This document shows positions 63,008 through 64,000 of a DNA stretch of 64,000 bases, one piece after another (position 1 is the stretch's first letter; every line of letters begins with the position of its first letter). The notes under the pieces were generated by a model, which saw nothing but the letters and a program-made list of their open reading frames with translations, did not search any database and had not been told where the DNA came from. Origin of the DNA: Pseudisothecium myosuroides (Eukaryota > Streptophyta > Bryopsida > Hypnales > Lembophyllaceae); contig OX637289.1 of assembly GCA_951799445.1 (NCBI GenBank), positions 9,515,321 to 9,579,320 on the forward strand. The letters run 5' to 3'. A program made the position numbers and the translations under genes.

Positions 63008-64000
63008 ATGGGAGAGAAGCAAAGGAAGAAGCAGAAGAAGAAGCAGAGAAACTCGAGGAATACTCAACAAGGAGGCGCATCTAAGCCCAATCCGATTGCC
63101 TCGCCACGGACCATGACTCCGGTGCCGATTTCATTTCCCGAGGATGACACTACTCTTTCACCGAAAATGGACGGAACTACGGGCTGCCCACATGTTGAGC
63201 GAGGAGTGAAATTAGAGAAGGTGCGCACTCGGTTTCAGACAAAGCCTCAGCCGCAATGCCAATCCTGCACACGTAGCCGCCCGTCCAGAGCCAAAGCGGG
63301 AGCGAAGAAAGAATTGTGGATTTGTCTTGCTTGTGGATACGTAGGATGCGGTTTGCACTCACCTGACGCAAAGGATGGCACGCCTTCGAATCTGATATCT
63401 GGGCATACCAGGGCTCACCGGAAACAGTCGCCGCATCCCATTGTCATGCAATGGGGCGATTCCTTAGACTGCTATTGCCTCGACTGCAACATCCAGCTGA
63501 TGTATCCCGCTGACGAAAAAACCTCAACGAGACCGACATTGCTGCGGAAAGCAGCAACTCTATTGCATGAGACCATATCTGGACATTCGAGCAGTAATTT
63601 GAAGGTTGAATCCGATCAGGCTGAAATCGGTCCGGCTGAATCAGGCCAGCTTGACTCTGTCCTCGTCGCAGAGCAGCCATCCAAGGCTGCAGTCAGACCA
63701 TTCGTGAGTAGACGGGTGATCAAGGGTCTGATGAATTTGGGCAACACGTGCTTCTTCAACTCGGTGATGCAGAACCTGGTTGGGGTGGGTATGCTTCGGG
63801 AGCATTTCAGCCAAGAGTCTTCCGTGCAGGAAGGTATTTTGAAGAAAGCTCTGAGGAACTTCTTTCAGGACATGGATCCCACAGCAGACGGAGCTGATGG
63901 TGGGTCAGGCAGGACAATTTACACTCGGTCCTTTGGAGGCAGTGTGGGGAATGCCGTGTCTCCTCGAGTTCTTTTTTCTGCTATTTGCACGAAAGCACCG
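63008..64000 (+). CDS. Ubiquitin-specific protease, UBP1/UBP2-like (partial, runs off the window)
   Basis: Cysteine deubiquitinase of the USP/UBP (C19) family. One open frame from ATG 63008 to the window edge gives 331 residues without interruption. The N-terminus is a basic tract (KQRKKQKKKQR), probably nuclear targeting. At about 58-160 comes a ZnF-UBP domain with paired Cys/His (CPHVERGV, CQSC, WICLACGYVGCG, GHTRAHRKQSPHPIVMQ, LDCYCLDC). The Cys box GLMNLGNTCFFNSVMQNL starts the catalytic domain, with C248 as nucleophile; SPRVLFSAICTKAP follows. ZnF-UBP directly before the USP core matches Arabidopsis UBP1/UBP2 and animal USP16/45. The His box and C-terminus lie beyond 64000. ATG choice: it starts the conserved basic N-terminus. 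Confidence 0.92.
   Translation, partial: MGEKQRKKQKKKQRNSRNTQQGGASKPNPIASPRTMTPVPISFPEDDTTLSPKMDGTTGCPHVERGVKLEKVRTRFQTKPQPQCQSCTRSRPSRAKAGAKKELWICLACGYVGCGLHSPDAKDGTPSNLISGHTRAHRKQSPHPIVMQWGDSLDCYCLDCNIQLMYPADEKTSTRPTLLRKAATLLHETISGHSSSNLKVESDQAEIGPAESGQLDSVLVAEQPSKAAVRPFVSRRVIKGLMNLGNTCFFNSVMQNLVGVGMLREHFSQESSVQEGILKKALRNFFQDMDPTADGADGGSGRTIYTRSFGGSVGNAVSPRVLFSAICTKAP

Overview
The window looks like land-plant nuclear DNA: GC-richer gene islands with multi-exon genes (short GT-AG introns) separated by long AT-rich stretches packed with small inverted-repeat transposons. A secreted-type polyphenol oxidase, a tryptophan-aminotransferase-related protein with an EGF-alliinase domain, a plant FATB thioesterase and a CCaMK symbiosis kinase fit a bryophyte (a moss, perhaps Sphagnum-like) or another early-diverging land plant. 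The species call is inference and weak; land plant is firm. Layout: 0.4-2.4 kb (+) holds a five-exon TAR/alliinase-type aminotransferase. 2.4-17.7 kb is gene-poor: a 1-kb foldback, a degenerate tandem repeat carrying a retroposed insert, a 936-bp TTAA-flanked element, a TTGCAAGAAA-ended element, one weak ORF and a CACTA-type MITE. 18.2-20.2 kb (+) holds a two-exon polyphenol oxidase. 21-28.7 kb is a dense, partly nested field of three MITE families. 30.0-33.0 kb (-) holds a complete six-exon CCaMK. 33-45 kb is repeat-rich, with a small GC-rich promoter-like island (38.8-39.8 kb), more TTAA elements and a second foldback. 45.3-48.2 kb (-) holds a six-exon FATB with a 180-bp TTAA MITE inside an intron. 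49.9-57.1 kb contains a Stowaway-like MITE, a near-duplicate of the 9.4-kb TTAA element, a triplicated tandem repeat and decayed TTAA copies. 59.6-61.8 kb (-) is a multiply broken relic of a STEEP1/UPF0428-type gene, and 63.0 kb to the window end (+) is the N-terminal part of a UBP1/UBP2-like ubiquitin protease. The genes do not form a pathway: they are independent housekeeping, hormone, defence and symbiosis loci. CCaMK is the most informative about lifestyle, because this kinase decodes nuclear calcium signals in the common symbiosis pathway. Here it is intact but has two notable substitutions. The commonest organising feature is non-coding: a large family of elements with TTAA flanks and CCCCTAAAGGACC termini, seen as complete, reversed, partial and miniature copies.
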